Positions 10,117 through 22,231 of a stretch of 64,000 nt of DNA are shown here, piece by piece. The number at the start of each line of letters is the position of its first letter. Position 1 is the stretch's first letter. Location: positions 23,869,821-23,933,820 of the forward strand of contig CM067552.1 in NCBI GenBank assembly GCA_034509755.1, read 5' to 3'. The notes under the pieces are model-generated. The model made no database searches and was not told the origin of the DNA. It saw nothing but the letters and a program-made list of their open reading frames with translations. The stretch comes from Anisodus tanguticus. Taxonomy: Eukaryota > Streptophyta > Magnoliopsida > Solanales > Solanaceae. The position numbers and the translations under genes were made by a program.

Positions 10117-12875
10117 TGTTACACCTTATAGTTTCATATACCATTATCACGTTAGTGGATACCAAATTCCCCAGAAGAGGTACGGCTTTATGAAAGAGTA
10201 ATAAAGCTTTACGGCTTATTGGTGGGTGTTCCAGAGTGTTTGAAAGTCAAACGGATTGGAGAAAATATATTTCAACGAAATCATAAAATTAGGCAGTTTA
10301 ACGGCAGAGGTGACAGACTGTCAAAGTGCCAAACCAGATCGTCAAAATTGCTACAGATTTAAGATTCTCAGGAGGAAGATTTACGGTCCAGATTGACGGC
10401 CCGTTGAATATTTTATGGCACTGTCAATATCATCAAATTATGGCGGTGGAAATTTTTCTCGGGTTATAACGGTTCCTCACAATTTGGGACTCATTTGTTC
10501 ATCAAAATTAGTCCATAAATTCTCTCTAAACCCTCACCAACATTGTATATCACCTCAAGACCAAATCTAAGCCGAATTACGCAAGATTTACGTGATAAAT
10601 CCTGTGATTATCATGGGAATTATTGTCTCCTTGAAGGATCAATTTTGGAAACCCTTGGATGATGAAGTAGTTGCTGTTGTAGAGGGATTTTGATAAACTA
10701 GTTCTATGATTTAAAGCAAGCTATGAAAGGACTTTCGTAATTGAAACTTGTAAACATATGAAATTATTGTGATATGATTTGGGGGTTGTTTTGTGTGAAG
10801 TATGAACTAAATTAATAGGTTAACTAATTGTTTATGTTGTGGAGCTAAGTAAAGTATGTATTAAAGGATAATGGAGCCAACTTACATAAGTAACCCTCGT
10901 AAAGAAGTCGAAGAACTCTATATGCGTAAGGTTGTTGATAAAGTGCCTAATGAAGTTCTCTATAAAAAATTGGATTCGATATTGATATTGACCCTTTTGT
11001 TTGATATAGATAACTATCCGTAAGGAGTGCAAGGACTTGTAAGGAGATTGTAGCATCAAGGACAAGGTATGTAATGGCTATCCATTCTTTCAATTGGCAT
11101 GACTCAATAGAAAGTGCATTTGTCTTGTGGAGCTAGGAAGCACAATTGTCATAGGTATTCTACTCTTTAGTCGAAAGTAGTTTTACTATAAGTTGTATGA
11201 TATATAGTTGGATTAAGAATGCGAGGTGTTTTTAAGTTCCATAACCTTCTATTTGGTTCATCACGCAAGTGTATACTTATAGTTGAAGTAGATTACTACT
11301 AGACGTCATAGCATATGAAGTGACCATAAAGCATTTGGAATCGTTAGTATTTTCCTTAAAATAAGAATTTGGATTTGATACTTGGTCGTTGCATAGTTGT
11401 TGGGTTAATTGCATTATTAGAAAGATCACCCTAATTGTACACCTAGGTTCCTGGTTGGAGATTCTAAGGGCAAGCTAGCCGTAGTTGCATCATTTGTAGT
11501 TAATTATGCACGCTATAAAACATTCTTAGCAAAGAGTAGGTGAAGTGACTGGTAAGGAATGATGTTGCTTGGGTCTTGAAGTCTCAATAACAAGCAATAG
11601 TTGTTGGCAATGATAAGAGTCGAGAACTCATAAGAATCTAATCTAGATACTTATTGATAGTTTTGTATGTTGAATTGGACCCATTCCAGTATATTCAACT
11701 TTTATCAAAGATTATGCCACTTGATGTGGTTGTATACAATAGTTGGAGCTATTAGTTGTCTTCATGAAATAAAAGTTCTTAGAGTGTGGTAGGCGCCGGG
11801 TTTCGTACTTGCTAATTGTATAGTTGTCCCCTATTAGTTGCAATAGTAGCAGTGTTTCCCTAGTTAAATATCTATGCACTTGTGTGGTTTTCAACATTGG
11901 TTGACTTAGTAGTTGTTACTCCTCCGGTTGGATGCTTGCGTACTTAGTTAAATTCCAAGTATAAGCGAGTCTTTAGTTGCATTCCTCAAAGGTAATTGTG
12001 GATAATAGGTTACGTCTCCTCAGAAGGGGAACTTTAGTTGAGCGAGTTGATGTATAAAGAACTTAATTGAGCTATGTGATGCGATTCATCGGCCCGCACA
12101 GCCTATTTGCTAGCCATTAGGCTCATTTGCTAGCCTTCGGGCTTATTTGCTAATCATCGAGGCTTATTTGATGGCCACGGAACCCTATTTGGCGATCTAC
12201 ATGACCTATTTGTCACCCTAAGCAGAACATATTTGATAGACAAATATCGACTAAATAAGTAGACAACACTTAGGCCTGTTGTGATACGTTCACTGGTATA
12301 ATTGAAATGCGGTCTAGTATAGTGTCACCTACAAGTGACAGTCCTCATATACTTGTTGTTACTTGTTTACTTGTTTTACTTTAAGTTCCAGAGTTTATCA
12401 TTTGTTTTATCCGCCTAACATACTCGGTGCATTATTCGTACTGAGTCCCTTTTACCGGGGGTACTGCATGTCATACTGCAGGTCCAGGTTCGCAAGTGGC
12501 AGATTTGTGTGTAGATGCTCCATCTGATCATCAGAGTTTTGGTGAGCTCCACCTCCTCCTGGAGTAGCCTAGTCGAGTCATTTGTGGTATAGTTGTACAG
12601 GCTTGTTGGGTAGGTTGGGGCCCTGTACCGACCAAGTTGTTTTGTCAAACACTCTTAGAGGCTTTGGTAGATAGATGGACACTTATGGTCAGTAATGTTA
12701 TGTGATGTTGGGTTGTACAATTGAGGCCTTATAGGCCGACATATCTATATACTTGTTTTGGGCCCTTCTAGTTGTAGGTAATTGAATGTAGTAAACTACT
12801 TGTATTGTCGAGTACGCTACTTGTATAGAGGTTGCATTAGGTGCTCGTCTACCCCACCAAGGTTGTGGTGTGACA
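10117..12875 (+). mobile_element. Solo LTR (Tekay-type, 2759 bp) nested in LTR-A
   Basis: The block starts TGTTACACCTTATAGTTTC and ends GGTTGTGGTGTGACA, the 5'-TG...CA-3' termini of an LTR. It interrupts LTR-A exactly where LTR-B is continuous (CCTTATATCCATCC at 20340). Flanks are ATATT (10112-10116) and ATATC (12876-12880), a 5-bp target duplication with one change. There is no internal region and no PBS, so it is a solo LTR left by recombination between the two LTRs of one element. Repeated CTCATTTGCTAGCC / CTTATTTGCTAA phrases occur near 12100-12190. Confidence 0.85.
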
Positions 12876-13032
12876 ATATCCATCCTTAATAATCAACAAA
12901 AGTAGCCCAACAAGAATTAAAAATCAATACGAACAACTTTCAAGCATCAGGTGGTCATTTCTTCTTCTAGCTTGTAACCTTATCCATCAAACCGATAATT
13001 GGTCAAACATTATAACAACAACAACATCATAA

Positions 13033-13034
<2 letters not shown>

Positions 13035-13063
<29 letters not shown>
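13035..13063. repeat. (AT)n microsatellite
   Basis: About 14 AT units in LTR-A. The corresponding site in LTR-B lacks the long run. Confidence 0.9.
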
Positions 13064-13064
<1 letters not shown>

Positions 13065-13934
13065 CATTTCATATTGTTTGAAATACTAACTTGTAGTTTT
13101 TCATCCAACTAATTAACCAACCCATGAAAAGGTTTAAGCACAAACAAGAGAGTCATTTACTCACCTTACACAACAATTATAACTTGAAATAAAAGCCTTG
13201 AACAGATCACAACAACCCTTGTATCCGCCACAACACCGTAGAGGTGTTATTCTTCACTAAAGCTAACTTTCGATGTTGAAGTTGGGTGAAAACACTTTGA
13301 ATTTACCGTCAAACCCTTATGAACTGATAGAGGGGTCTTAGGAGAGTATAGGGACGACATTTGGTCAACAAATGACCAAAAATGAGACTTGAAAAGTACT
13401 TAAAGCAAGACTAAGTCGGCCACCGCCTAAATGGATCCCAAAAGAGGGTTGTCTGTGCAGTCCTGCAAAAATGTGAATATATCTCTACTCTGAAGTCGTA
13501 TCGACAAACAATTTAATTCTTGGAAACTAGACTTGTAGACCTTCAATTTCATAGGTTGATCACCCCATAATACCAAATATATTGGGAGAAAAGCTCTGCA
13601 ACATTTTACCCAAATTTCAGCAAAAACAAGAACGTAACTTGCAATAACTTTTGCCAACTTTTGTTTTACAACTTGCTTGACTTCAAAACTTAACATATGA
13701 ATATTATATGATTCAAACAACTTAAAACAAAACCTTCTTAACATATTAATGACTCCTAGTTTTACCCCAAAAGTACGGGTTATAACATCTTTGATTTGTT
13801 TAACCCCAAAACCTTTGGTACATGCTTAACACTTGTTTAATATCTCCCTTAGCCTTGTAGGAGTTTCATGGCTTCCCCTAGCTCATATTATTTTACTTAT
13901 GATACGAACGACGTGAAAATTTCAAGGTGTAACA

Positions 13935-13968
13935 TCCTTCTCCCTTAAGAACATTCGTCCTCGAATGT
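13935..13968 (-). promoter_or_regulatory. Polypurine tract of Tekay-related element
   Basis: The minus strand carries a CATTCGAGGACGAATGTTC motif, followed by a TTAAGGGAGAAGGA purine run that abuts the LTR start TGTTACACC. The same motif occurs beside LTR-C (27235) and before the plus-strand LTR at 22232. It marks where plus-strand DNA synthesis starts in the family. Confidence 0.75.
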
Positions 13969-16900
13969 AGGGGGTATAGGGGGGACCATTGACCCCTTAA
14001 GTCCTTGAATTTGGCAAAGTTTCCTTTTTGAATAAGATCAACCAACCCTCGATCAAAGACGATTTTGCCTCTTATACCATCTTTCTCACCTTCTTGATAC
14101 CGTAGAACTCTTCGTTGGCATTATGGACTTGTTCGTTGCTATTGGAATTTATTAACTTTTTATTACTTGTATACTATCTATTACATTTCTTCAACATCAA
14201 AATCATTATAACCGGGTAAATGAGTCCTTCTCCCAAGGAAACCTCCATCTAATCCTTCCCCTATGTAGTTTATACATGGCTTTACATATATGCCTTGATC
14301 AACTTATATCACTATTCATCATGCTCTTCATACAGAAAGCGATTGGCCTTATTACTAACTTGAAATTTTATCAAGTCTCATCTTCATGCTAACTTTTCCA
14401 TAATCCTTGGTATATTAACTCAGGTAGAACCATTCCTCATGTTAAGCTATATTGTGGTGAATCTACATTTTCTTCTACACCATTCTCTATAAGGAGCTTT
14501 CCTATGATTCTCTTGAATACATATAGTATGACAGTTATTGTTGTAATCTAACTCATTAGATGGTAGTTAACTTTCCTATCCCTCGGTACAGCTTAAGACC
14601 TTTTGTCGCAATACACTTCATATGTATGCTTCTCTTAACCCTCTATCCATGACGTCATTAACTTAGATATCCAAGATTTTCTTGAGAGGGTTTGTGGAAA
14701 TTCTCTATAGTTGGTCACCTTATAGAAGATTGAGATATTATATATCCGGACTACTTCCTGCGCTATCACTTCACGTAACTTTTAGTACTCGTCTAGTAAA
14801 AGTAGGATGGTTCTTATTGAGCTATATGTAGTCACCCATGTATGATCAGACTTGCCACATTTGTACCAAATTTCATATGAATCATTCCTCTTCTCCATAT
14901 TGATTTTCACATTCCGAATCAACCTGCTATGTTCTCGACATTCTATAACTCTCTTCTTTATATCAGCTTGTCGGTGTAATTCTTTGATACCATAGTGTAT
15001 ATTTGATGTTCCAAAATGAATCGAATAGAGTGGATAATGGAGTTTTGTCATACTCTCACCTCACAATTTCTATCACACTTGAACATGTCATCGGCCCTGA
15101 TCTCAAAATCTCTTCTTATTAAATTCTAGTTTATGGATCTCCTTTTATCAAACACTATTTTTTTAAAAAAAAATCTTCTTGTCGATATTCTTTTCTCATT
15201 GGTTATAAGGTAACCCTGCTATATTATTTCGAATAAGCTTCTAGAAATTTTTTCCCCCTTTGGGCTCGCTCATTTGTCAGTAACTTACGGCTTTATGAGT
15301 AAACGTATTCGCTACGAAATTAGCTCTATCTTTATTCACCTTAATTTAAACATATCGTCAATAGACAATAGTTTCTCATTTAGGCTCATTCTATTACAAT
15401 TCGTTTGTAACTCGACTCTAGTTTCCCTCAAGTTCTGGATTTCTTGTACATGAAATTGTGGATATCATCTATTGTCTTCCGCCTCCATGTTACCATAGAT
15501 ATTTGTCATATTCCGTTGTGGTGTTTTTGGATATAGAAGAATTGTTGTCGTATATTAGCTTACTTTTATACTAACTCTTTCTACTTATGTCCTTCTCTTA
15601 TTGTCAATTCCAAATCTTATCCTCAATGTCCATGTTATTATTTTCATTTCGGATGGTTTCTCTTCTTTAGGCTTTCCTTGAAAAATTGTACTAACTTCTT
15701 TATCATTACTGCATCTCGGTTATCCCTCAAGGTTGCAATTTCATAGCGATACGACTAATTTTGAACGACTACACTATTTAGATATCTCATGGTCTGTCTT
15801 TAACTTTAAGTGCAATCGTAATCGGGTCTCTCTCCAATCCCTTATGATTGATTCGTCATTCTATCTTCATCTTCCAATCTCAGCAATTTCCCTTTGGATT
15901 TATATCTCCCAACATTAACTCATTATTCAAGATGATATCCTCGTGTATAGAGTGTCTGACCACGCCTATCATCAGTTCATTTCCATTCCTTGTCATTTGT
16001 ACTCATGCGTTACTTTAAAGTATCTTTTAATCCCTTTGTCACAGCCTTTCTATCTCTTCATCATAAACAAGGCGCGTTGATGGCCTAATACTTTATCATC
16101 TCATCTTCATAGCTTCATAGTCTTTGTTGTTGCTTCATTTGTTATCGGATCTACCTTTAAGTTATGATTTATAGTGTTTCTTTGATTACACTGGTGTTAT
16201 CTGAGGTTTTTTCTACCGTCGTCGAAGCTAAATAGTTTGGACTTCCGACAACTTAACTAGGCATAACTGCTTTGGTCCCTAGGGTGTCGGTCACGACCTC
16301 GATCTTATTCCAATGTTAAAAAGTACTCATTTATACCTTTTTCTGGCTTACGTCACTGTTATCATCATCATTATGTCTCCTCCATTTAAAATAATAAAGC
16401 TCCCCTGCTTTGAATATTTTCATGTACTTAATGTATGGTCGTCATTTATGTATGAGGTTGTTACGTTATTGTAGTTATATTCGTGAAGGGGTGTAATTTT
16501 TCGAGCTCTCCTCAGTGTGTCTTGTTAAGCAATCTCGTTTCTCAGCTGTCTCTATCTGCCATAGCTCCCACATGTCTTAAGGCTTCTTATGTGTATGACT
16601 TCAACACCGTCGTTGATTCTCTTTCCTTAGCAAATGTGCCCGGTGGGTGGTAAACCGATGGTTCATCTCCTTGTCGTATCCTTCTTGACCTCTCTAGTCC
16701 ACCTTTCCTAGTTATTCCTCATGTCCTTATTAGGAATGCCACTCTGTTACCTTGTCGACATTTTCATCATTCTTGGCCTAGTTGTAACTATCTCTCTTTT
16801 GGCTTATTTCAGCTTTCCTTATCCGTTCATCCTTGTCCGACAAATCATAATAGTTCCCTTGGGTCCATGATTGTTTATTTAAGTAAAGGATTCAATTGTA

Positions 16901-17975
16901 CTTCTATCCCTCAGTTTTCTTCTAACCAATCAATCATCTGTGTTTACGTGCTCCTCCCAGATCGTCACACATCCTTGCCTTGCTTGCTTGTAGTCTTACT
17001 ATATTCCTTTTTGTACTCATCAAATGGATCACACTTTTGCTTAGATGTTCTATTTAAATTGTCACTTCACTTTCTTACCAGTAATTTAAGGCGGTTCCCA
17101 CATTAAGTCCATTTTTTGAAAACTTGTCCTTTAAGTAATTTACTAGTCTCTAGTTATCTAGCGAGGTAAATTCATAGAATTACACAACCTGCGGTCACAC
17201 GATTCAATTTTGCCTTCGAGTCTTGTTGTCACCATTTCTCTTCATAGTTTCCTTGTCTTTACTTGCCGTGTTGCATTTGGCTTTTCACTAGTCCTTTATT
17301 AACATTCTGCCTTATGTTTGTTCTAAAGCTTCCCATGGTATTCTTCCATTTCTAATTCCTCCTTCCATATCTAATCTTATTCGTGGTCGTCTCCTATATC
17401 TCCGTCATTTATCCTGCCCTTGTTTTCCATTACTACTTCTGTCGCATTATAACTCATCGAGTATCATACGTCACCTTTTTAACCCTATCTATCCGTATTA
17501 ATAATTGCATGGCTTGAAAATAATGTAATTACCTTCGTCAGAATCTCTTAAATTTATATCATATCATAATAGACGTTAAACACTATAATTCTTATAATAC
17601 ATACTCTTTCCTCATTCCATTACTTATACTTTACCTCTAGCTTATAATCCATTTGCATCTTACCGGTTACTCCCAATACTTATTACTTACATTTGTATAG
17701 ATGAACTTTAACTATCAATCTACCACATGTATGTATCCTTTATGTGATCCCTTTATAAGGAAAACATAACCTTTATCTAAACATACCATTGTCTTACTAG
17801 TCAAGCACTCCTACTTTACCTTTCAATCGCAATATAAGCACGGTCTTAGCTATCTATTATTTAACCGAAAATCCCAACTCTCTACCTTTAACATTACTTT
17901 TTTCCTTGTCAGTCCTATCGACAAAGTTTTACGAATTATCATCACAATATAACATATGACATTTCAAGATCACAC

Positions 17976-18629
17976 TCATGGATATATAGATATTTTATCA
18001 AAACGGTAAGTATACCTTCTATCATAAGTCACTCTAGTCCTGAGATCCCATGCATGTGAACCTTGCCATGGCCCTACCCTGGAGCCCTGATATGGCATAA
18101 ATCGCTCTAACATAGGCTGGGAAAGTCCTCCAACCTGTTGTCCTTCTACTTGATGTTTGTCGCCGCTCGGAAATCCTATTAAAGTACCCACTATTTTGAC
18201 CCTCTTGGTCCGACCACTACCCTCATTTGGATCTTGTTCTGTGGATGCTAGTAAGTCTTGGTTAACTGACTCCAAAGACCGTAGACTTCTCAATTCTTTA
18301 TAATACACCACATCCTCTAGTGCACCATCATAGTACGGGGTCCTAGGATCAAATGATGTAGTCAACACTTGTACTGCCCTCTTTCTCGCTAAACTGGGGC
18401 CATAGGGGGAACTGGTGATACCGAAGATCTTCCTAGCTCCTCTAATACCATCGGGGTTACTCATCTCATATCTCAGACGGATCTGTCTCGACAGAAGGCA
18501 TAATCTCGAATGGGTTCGTCTCAATAGAGGACATAACCTCAGACATGTTGTCTCAATGGAGTAACTTACTCCCATTTCCATCTCCGTCTCAGCCCTCAGA
18601 TCACATGTCGTCCTTCTAGTAGAAGTCAT
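17976..18629 (-). CDS. Hypothetical 217-codon ORF in gag position of LARD-like element
   Basis: The open frame starts 200 bp downstream of the PBS (18829-18840) on the minus strand, where gag would begin. The product is basic at its N-terminus (MTSTRRTTCDLR) and has SNPDGIRGARKIFGI, then EGSGRTKRVKIVG, and a Gly/Gln-rich end. I do not recognise a Gag zinc knuckle or capsid motif. It could be a decayed gag start or chance coding. It has no other support. Confidence 0.3.
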   Translation of the reverse strand: MTSTRRTTCDLRAETEMEMGVSYSIETTCLRLCPLLRRTHSRLCLLSRQIRLRYEMSNPDGIRGARKIFGITSSPYGPSLARKRAVQVLTTSFDPRTPYYDGALEDVVYYKELRSLRSLESVNQDLLASTEQDPNEGSGRTKRVKIVGTLIGFPSGDKHQVEGQQVGGLSQPMLERFMPYQGSRVGPWQGSHAWDLRTRVTYDRRYTYRFDKISIYP

Positions 18630-18828
18630 CTCCCAGCTATAAGAAAAAAAAGGGTTAGGGTTAAAATTTTCAGTCCTTATGATTCGGTTCTATCCACTAT
18701 CTAGAACATAAAGGAAAAGTAACCATCCTAAATGCCTCACAGCCTCCTGTTTATAAATGTGGCGCGCAACACACCTATAAACAAGACTCTACTAGACACG
18801 GCTTATATACAACCCTAGGACAAACCTG

Positions 18829-18840
18829 CTCTAATACCAA
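18829..18840 (-). promoter_or_regulatory. Primer-binding site, initiator tRNA-Met type
   Basis: The minus strand reads TTGGTATTAGAGCAGG, one change from the usual TGGTATCAGAGC PBS. It lies about 3-4 bases from the end of LTR-B (TGTGATA at 18844). Confidence 0.75.
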
Positions 18841-18843
18841 GTT

Positions 18844-21455
18844 TATCACACATAAATTTTGAGGGTGTGGCCAGCATTTGGAGCCTGGATCTCCCGAGCG
18901 TACCACCTATATATCAGCGCATAATTGTAAACAATCTAGGCCGACAAAGCCTCAGGATAACAACCACAAGGGAAAAAACAAATTATGATGACTTGATAAA
19001 ATTACAACAGAACCAACATGTGGATATGCAACAAGGCCGAGAAGGCCATAATTAACATCAAAAGGCCGATAAGGCCAAATAGTTATACCAACTAAATGAT
19101 AAGAGGACGAAAAGGACATATAAAATGACAAATACATAAATCACTAGGCTACAAGCCTCTAAGAGTAGTGCAACATAACATCATGTCAGGACAGGGCCCC
19201 ACTATACCCATAGTTGTATAACATAAACATACAAACCTAAAAGGAAACTCCAGAACAAGTGGAGTGCAATACACCTTCCGCTGAACTGGTATCCTACTAG
19301 GAGGACCATCAACCTATCTACTGGGACATGCGGGCATAAAAAGGGCATTAGTACGAAAAATATACTGAATATGTAAAGCGGATTACATAATGTAATACAA
19401 GAGGTGAAGGTACATAAATAAACCTGGAACTCATAAATAGGCCTCAGAGGGCTCACAACTAGTACAACCATGAATATATGCATGTACGTAAAAATCGAGC
19501 CACTCTATGGGGCCATATTGTGCAGTATCATATCAAATCCCTCTGTGGGGTGGGCTCATAATAAACTACCCGGCCATATAGGACGCGGTGGTATCTGCCC
19601 AACTGATTAATGGTATGCACATATAAGTGCCTGCCTGGACAATAATAGTATGGCACAGTGTGATAAAATAGACACATAAATATACGTGCAATGTAAGACC
19701 AAGCTCAAGAGTCACTACAGTCAGAGTCGGAGTGACCTATTGTCGTTATCCACTGACTACCTTTATTGTCGCTATGTTCCTCAACCTTAACTAATTCTCA
19801 TGAGACATAACAAATATGATCAACAGGGAATACTTAAGGGATGCGAATAACTTGCTCAAAGAGAATCATAGAAACTTAGGATTTATTCATAAAGAATTAT
19901 TTCGAGGAACGCCCTTATGTTAAATAATGCCAAAGAAGGAAATTAGCCTTACATACCTCAATCTCCTCAACTCCATAGTATCTCGATGCAGTCCATAATA
20001 CAACTTAATCTACATAAACATAATAAGGTCCATGGTCAATACCGTTAAGAGACTTAATTGAATCTTTACGTTAGTAACTTGTCTATATAAATTTGGAAAG
20101 CATATCCCCTATAACATTGACTCCCTCCAACTCCATCTATAAGCAGCAGCAACAAAAGTAACACATCAAATACGAACACCAACAACAAGGCACACTATAT
20201 CAACAACAAGTCATTAACATCTTACGACGAGCGGCAAGCTTGGATTGGAATCCATTCAAACTCTTATACCATTTCTTGATCTTAACTCAAACATACAACA
20301 TAACCATCATGCTAACAAACATATTTTTATAATCTTCCAGCCTTATATCCATCCTTAATAATCAACAAAAGCGTCCCAACAAGAATTAAAAATCAATACG
20401 AATGACTTTGAAGCATCGAGTGGCCATTTCTTCTTCTAGCTTGTAATCTTATCCATCAAACCGATACTTGGTCAAGCATTATAAAAACAACAATAACAAC
20501 AACATCATCACCAAATTATTTTCCATCATTTCCAGCCATAAGAAGCCATATATATCCTCCAAATAGTCCAACAACAAGACAACAAAATTTCATATTATTT
20601 CATATACTAACTTATAGTTTTTCATCCAAACTACTTAACCAACCCAGGAAAAGGTTTAAGTACAAATAAGAGAGTGATTTACTAACCTTACACATCAATT
20701 ATAACTTGAAATAAAGCCTTGAACATCTCACAACAATCATTGAATCCGCCACAACACCATATATGTGTTATTCTTCACTAGAACTAACATTTGATGTTGA
20801 AGTTGGATGAAATCACTTTAAATTTACCTCCAAACCCTTATGAATTGATAGATGGTCTTAGGAGAGTATAAGGACGACATTTGGTAAAAACAACCAAAAC
20901 GGAGCCTTGAAATGTACTTAAAGCGAGACTAAGTCGGTCACCGCCTAAGTGGGTCCCAAAAGAGGGTTGCATGCGCAGTCTCGCAAAAATGTTAATATCT
21001 CTCTATTCCTACGTCTTATCGACAAATAGTTTAATGAGTTGTAAACTAGACACGTAGACCTTCAATTGCATGGGTCGATCACCCCATATATCCAAATATA
21101 TTGGGAGAAAATATCTGCAACATTTGAACCAAATTTCAGCAAAAATATGAACATAACTTGCAATAACTTTTACCGACTTTTGTTTTACAACTTGATTGAC
21201 TTCAAAACTTAACATATGAATATTATATGATTCAAATAACTTAAAACACAACCTCCTTAACATATTAATGACTCCTAGTTTTACCTCGAAAGTATGGGGT
21301 TAGAACATCTTTGATTTGTTTAACCCCGAAACCTTTTAGTATATGCCTAACACTTGTTTAATATCTCCCTTATCCTTGTAGGAGTTTCATGTCTTCCCCT
21401 GACTCATATTAGTTTACTTATGATATGAACAACGTGAAAATTTCAAGGTGTAACA
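18844..21455 (-). mobile_element. Tekay-related 5' LTR (LTR-B)
   Basis: A complete 2.61 kb LTR. The minus strand starts TGTTACACCTTGAAATTTTC at 21455 and ends TGTGATA at 18844 beside the PBS. It is the partner of LTR-A and differs from it at many sites and small indels, so the insertion is fairly old. The next five bases outside are ATTTC (21456-21460). The matching duplication cannot be tested because the far end of LTR-A is lost. The 84-codon minus ORF at 21009-21263 is LTR sequence shared with LTR-A. Confidence 0.8.
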
Positions 21456-22231
21456 ATTTCCGCGGGTACTTGGGATGCTTTGAGGATGTACAAATGGTTA
21501 GGGAAGTCTTTAGAGTGATCAGTTAATTTTCTACGGATTTGGCACGGAAAGGTAATCAGTAGGTATGTTTATAGTATGGTGATTTGGAGATTCGAAAAGA
21601 ATTGGACAATGGTTTTTTACTAAGTGATTTTGATTTCGGGATACAAAACTAATGAGGCTAGAATTAGCACAATTGGCCTTGGATAAGATCAGTTTTGGAT
21701 GAAATTACTTAGAACTTTCTCAGATAAGCAAGGATCCTTCTCTAGCGAAGGGAAACCATGATTTGGACTTGTGGTGGTTGTCTATGTATTTCTAAGAAAT
21801 CTTTGTACGAGGATGGTCGGGGTAAGTATGAAAGAAGGATTAGTGGAATCATAATATTTTGTCGTTATAGGTTGGACAATGGTTTGTGGCTACAACTAAA
21901 GGATGGTGGTGATTAATGTGATATGTGTGGATTCAATTGAATTCGTAAAGAGGTATAGTTATAATCAAATCAGGAAATTCAAGCGGAGTCAATTCTTACA
22001 TTCGAGGATCAACCGTGAAATAAATTTCAGACATGAAGAAATGAAAATTTGGGTCGATGAGCTAAATTAAAGTAAATCTGACTAATAAAGTGAATGTGTG
22101 GTACTGTCGGTATATATTTCTTTCCTATTGAGGCTTCATGAGGCTATGATGGGGATTCTCTAGTTACTCATCGGCTTTCATACTTTCCTTCTTCCATTAG
22201 AGGACGAACATTTGTCTAATTGGTATCTGAT
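21456..22231 (+). mobile_element. 3' internal end of a plus-strand Tekay-type element with PPT
   Basis: Non-coding, G-rich sequence of the kind that follows integrase in Tekay elements. It ends with TTAGAGGACGAACATTTGTC (about 22197-22217), the PPT-associated motif, just before the LTR start TGTAATGACCC. The 5' part is cut by LTR-B. Confidence 0.6.

Larger units (their letters stand above)
8824..13934 (-). mobile_element. Tekay-related 3' LTR (LTR-A), split by a solo LTR
   Basis: This aligns with LTR-B (18844-21455) from about 8824 to 10111 and again from 12876 to 13934. Shared landmarks are AAGGCCGATAAGGCCAAA, GAGGACC(G/A)(C/T)CAACC, CTTCCAGCCTTATAT and the shared end TTTCAAGGTGTAACA at 13934. 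On the minus strand it begins TGTTACACCTTGAAATTTTC and follows a purine-rich PPT, so it is the 3' LTR. Its outer (left) roughly 125 bp is missing at the junction with the Ogre gag at 8823/8824. It contains an (AT)n run at 13035-13063. Minus ORFs inside it, also found in LTR-B, are non-coding. Confidence 0.8.
13935..18843 (-). mobile_element. Pol-less internal region of a Tekay-related element (LARD-like)
   Basis: About 4.9 kb between the PPT of LTR-A and the PBS of LTR-B. No protease, RT, RNase H or integrase motif was recognised in either strand. The plus strand is strikingly pyrimidine-rich (runs of CTT, TCC, TTC from about 14000 to 17900). Apart from the ORF at 17976-18629, only chance ORFs are present. 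This fits either a large non-autonomous derivative moved by Tekay enzymes, or a very decayed element. Confidence 0.55.

Noticed and set aside
13427..13744. 105-codon minus ORF, similar to one at 21009-21263
   Set aside because: Both lie in the two LTR copies of the same element. The similarity is from LTR duplication, and the reading carries no domain.
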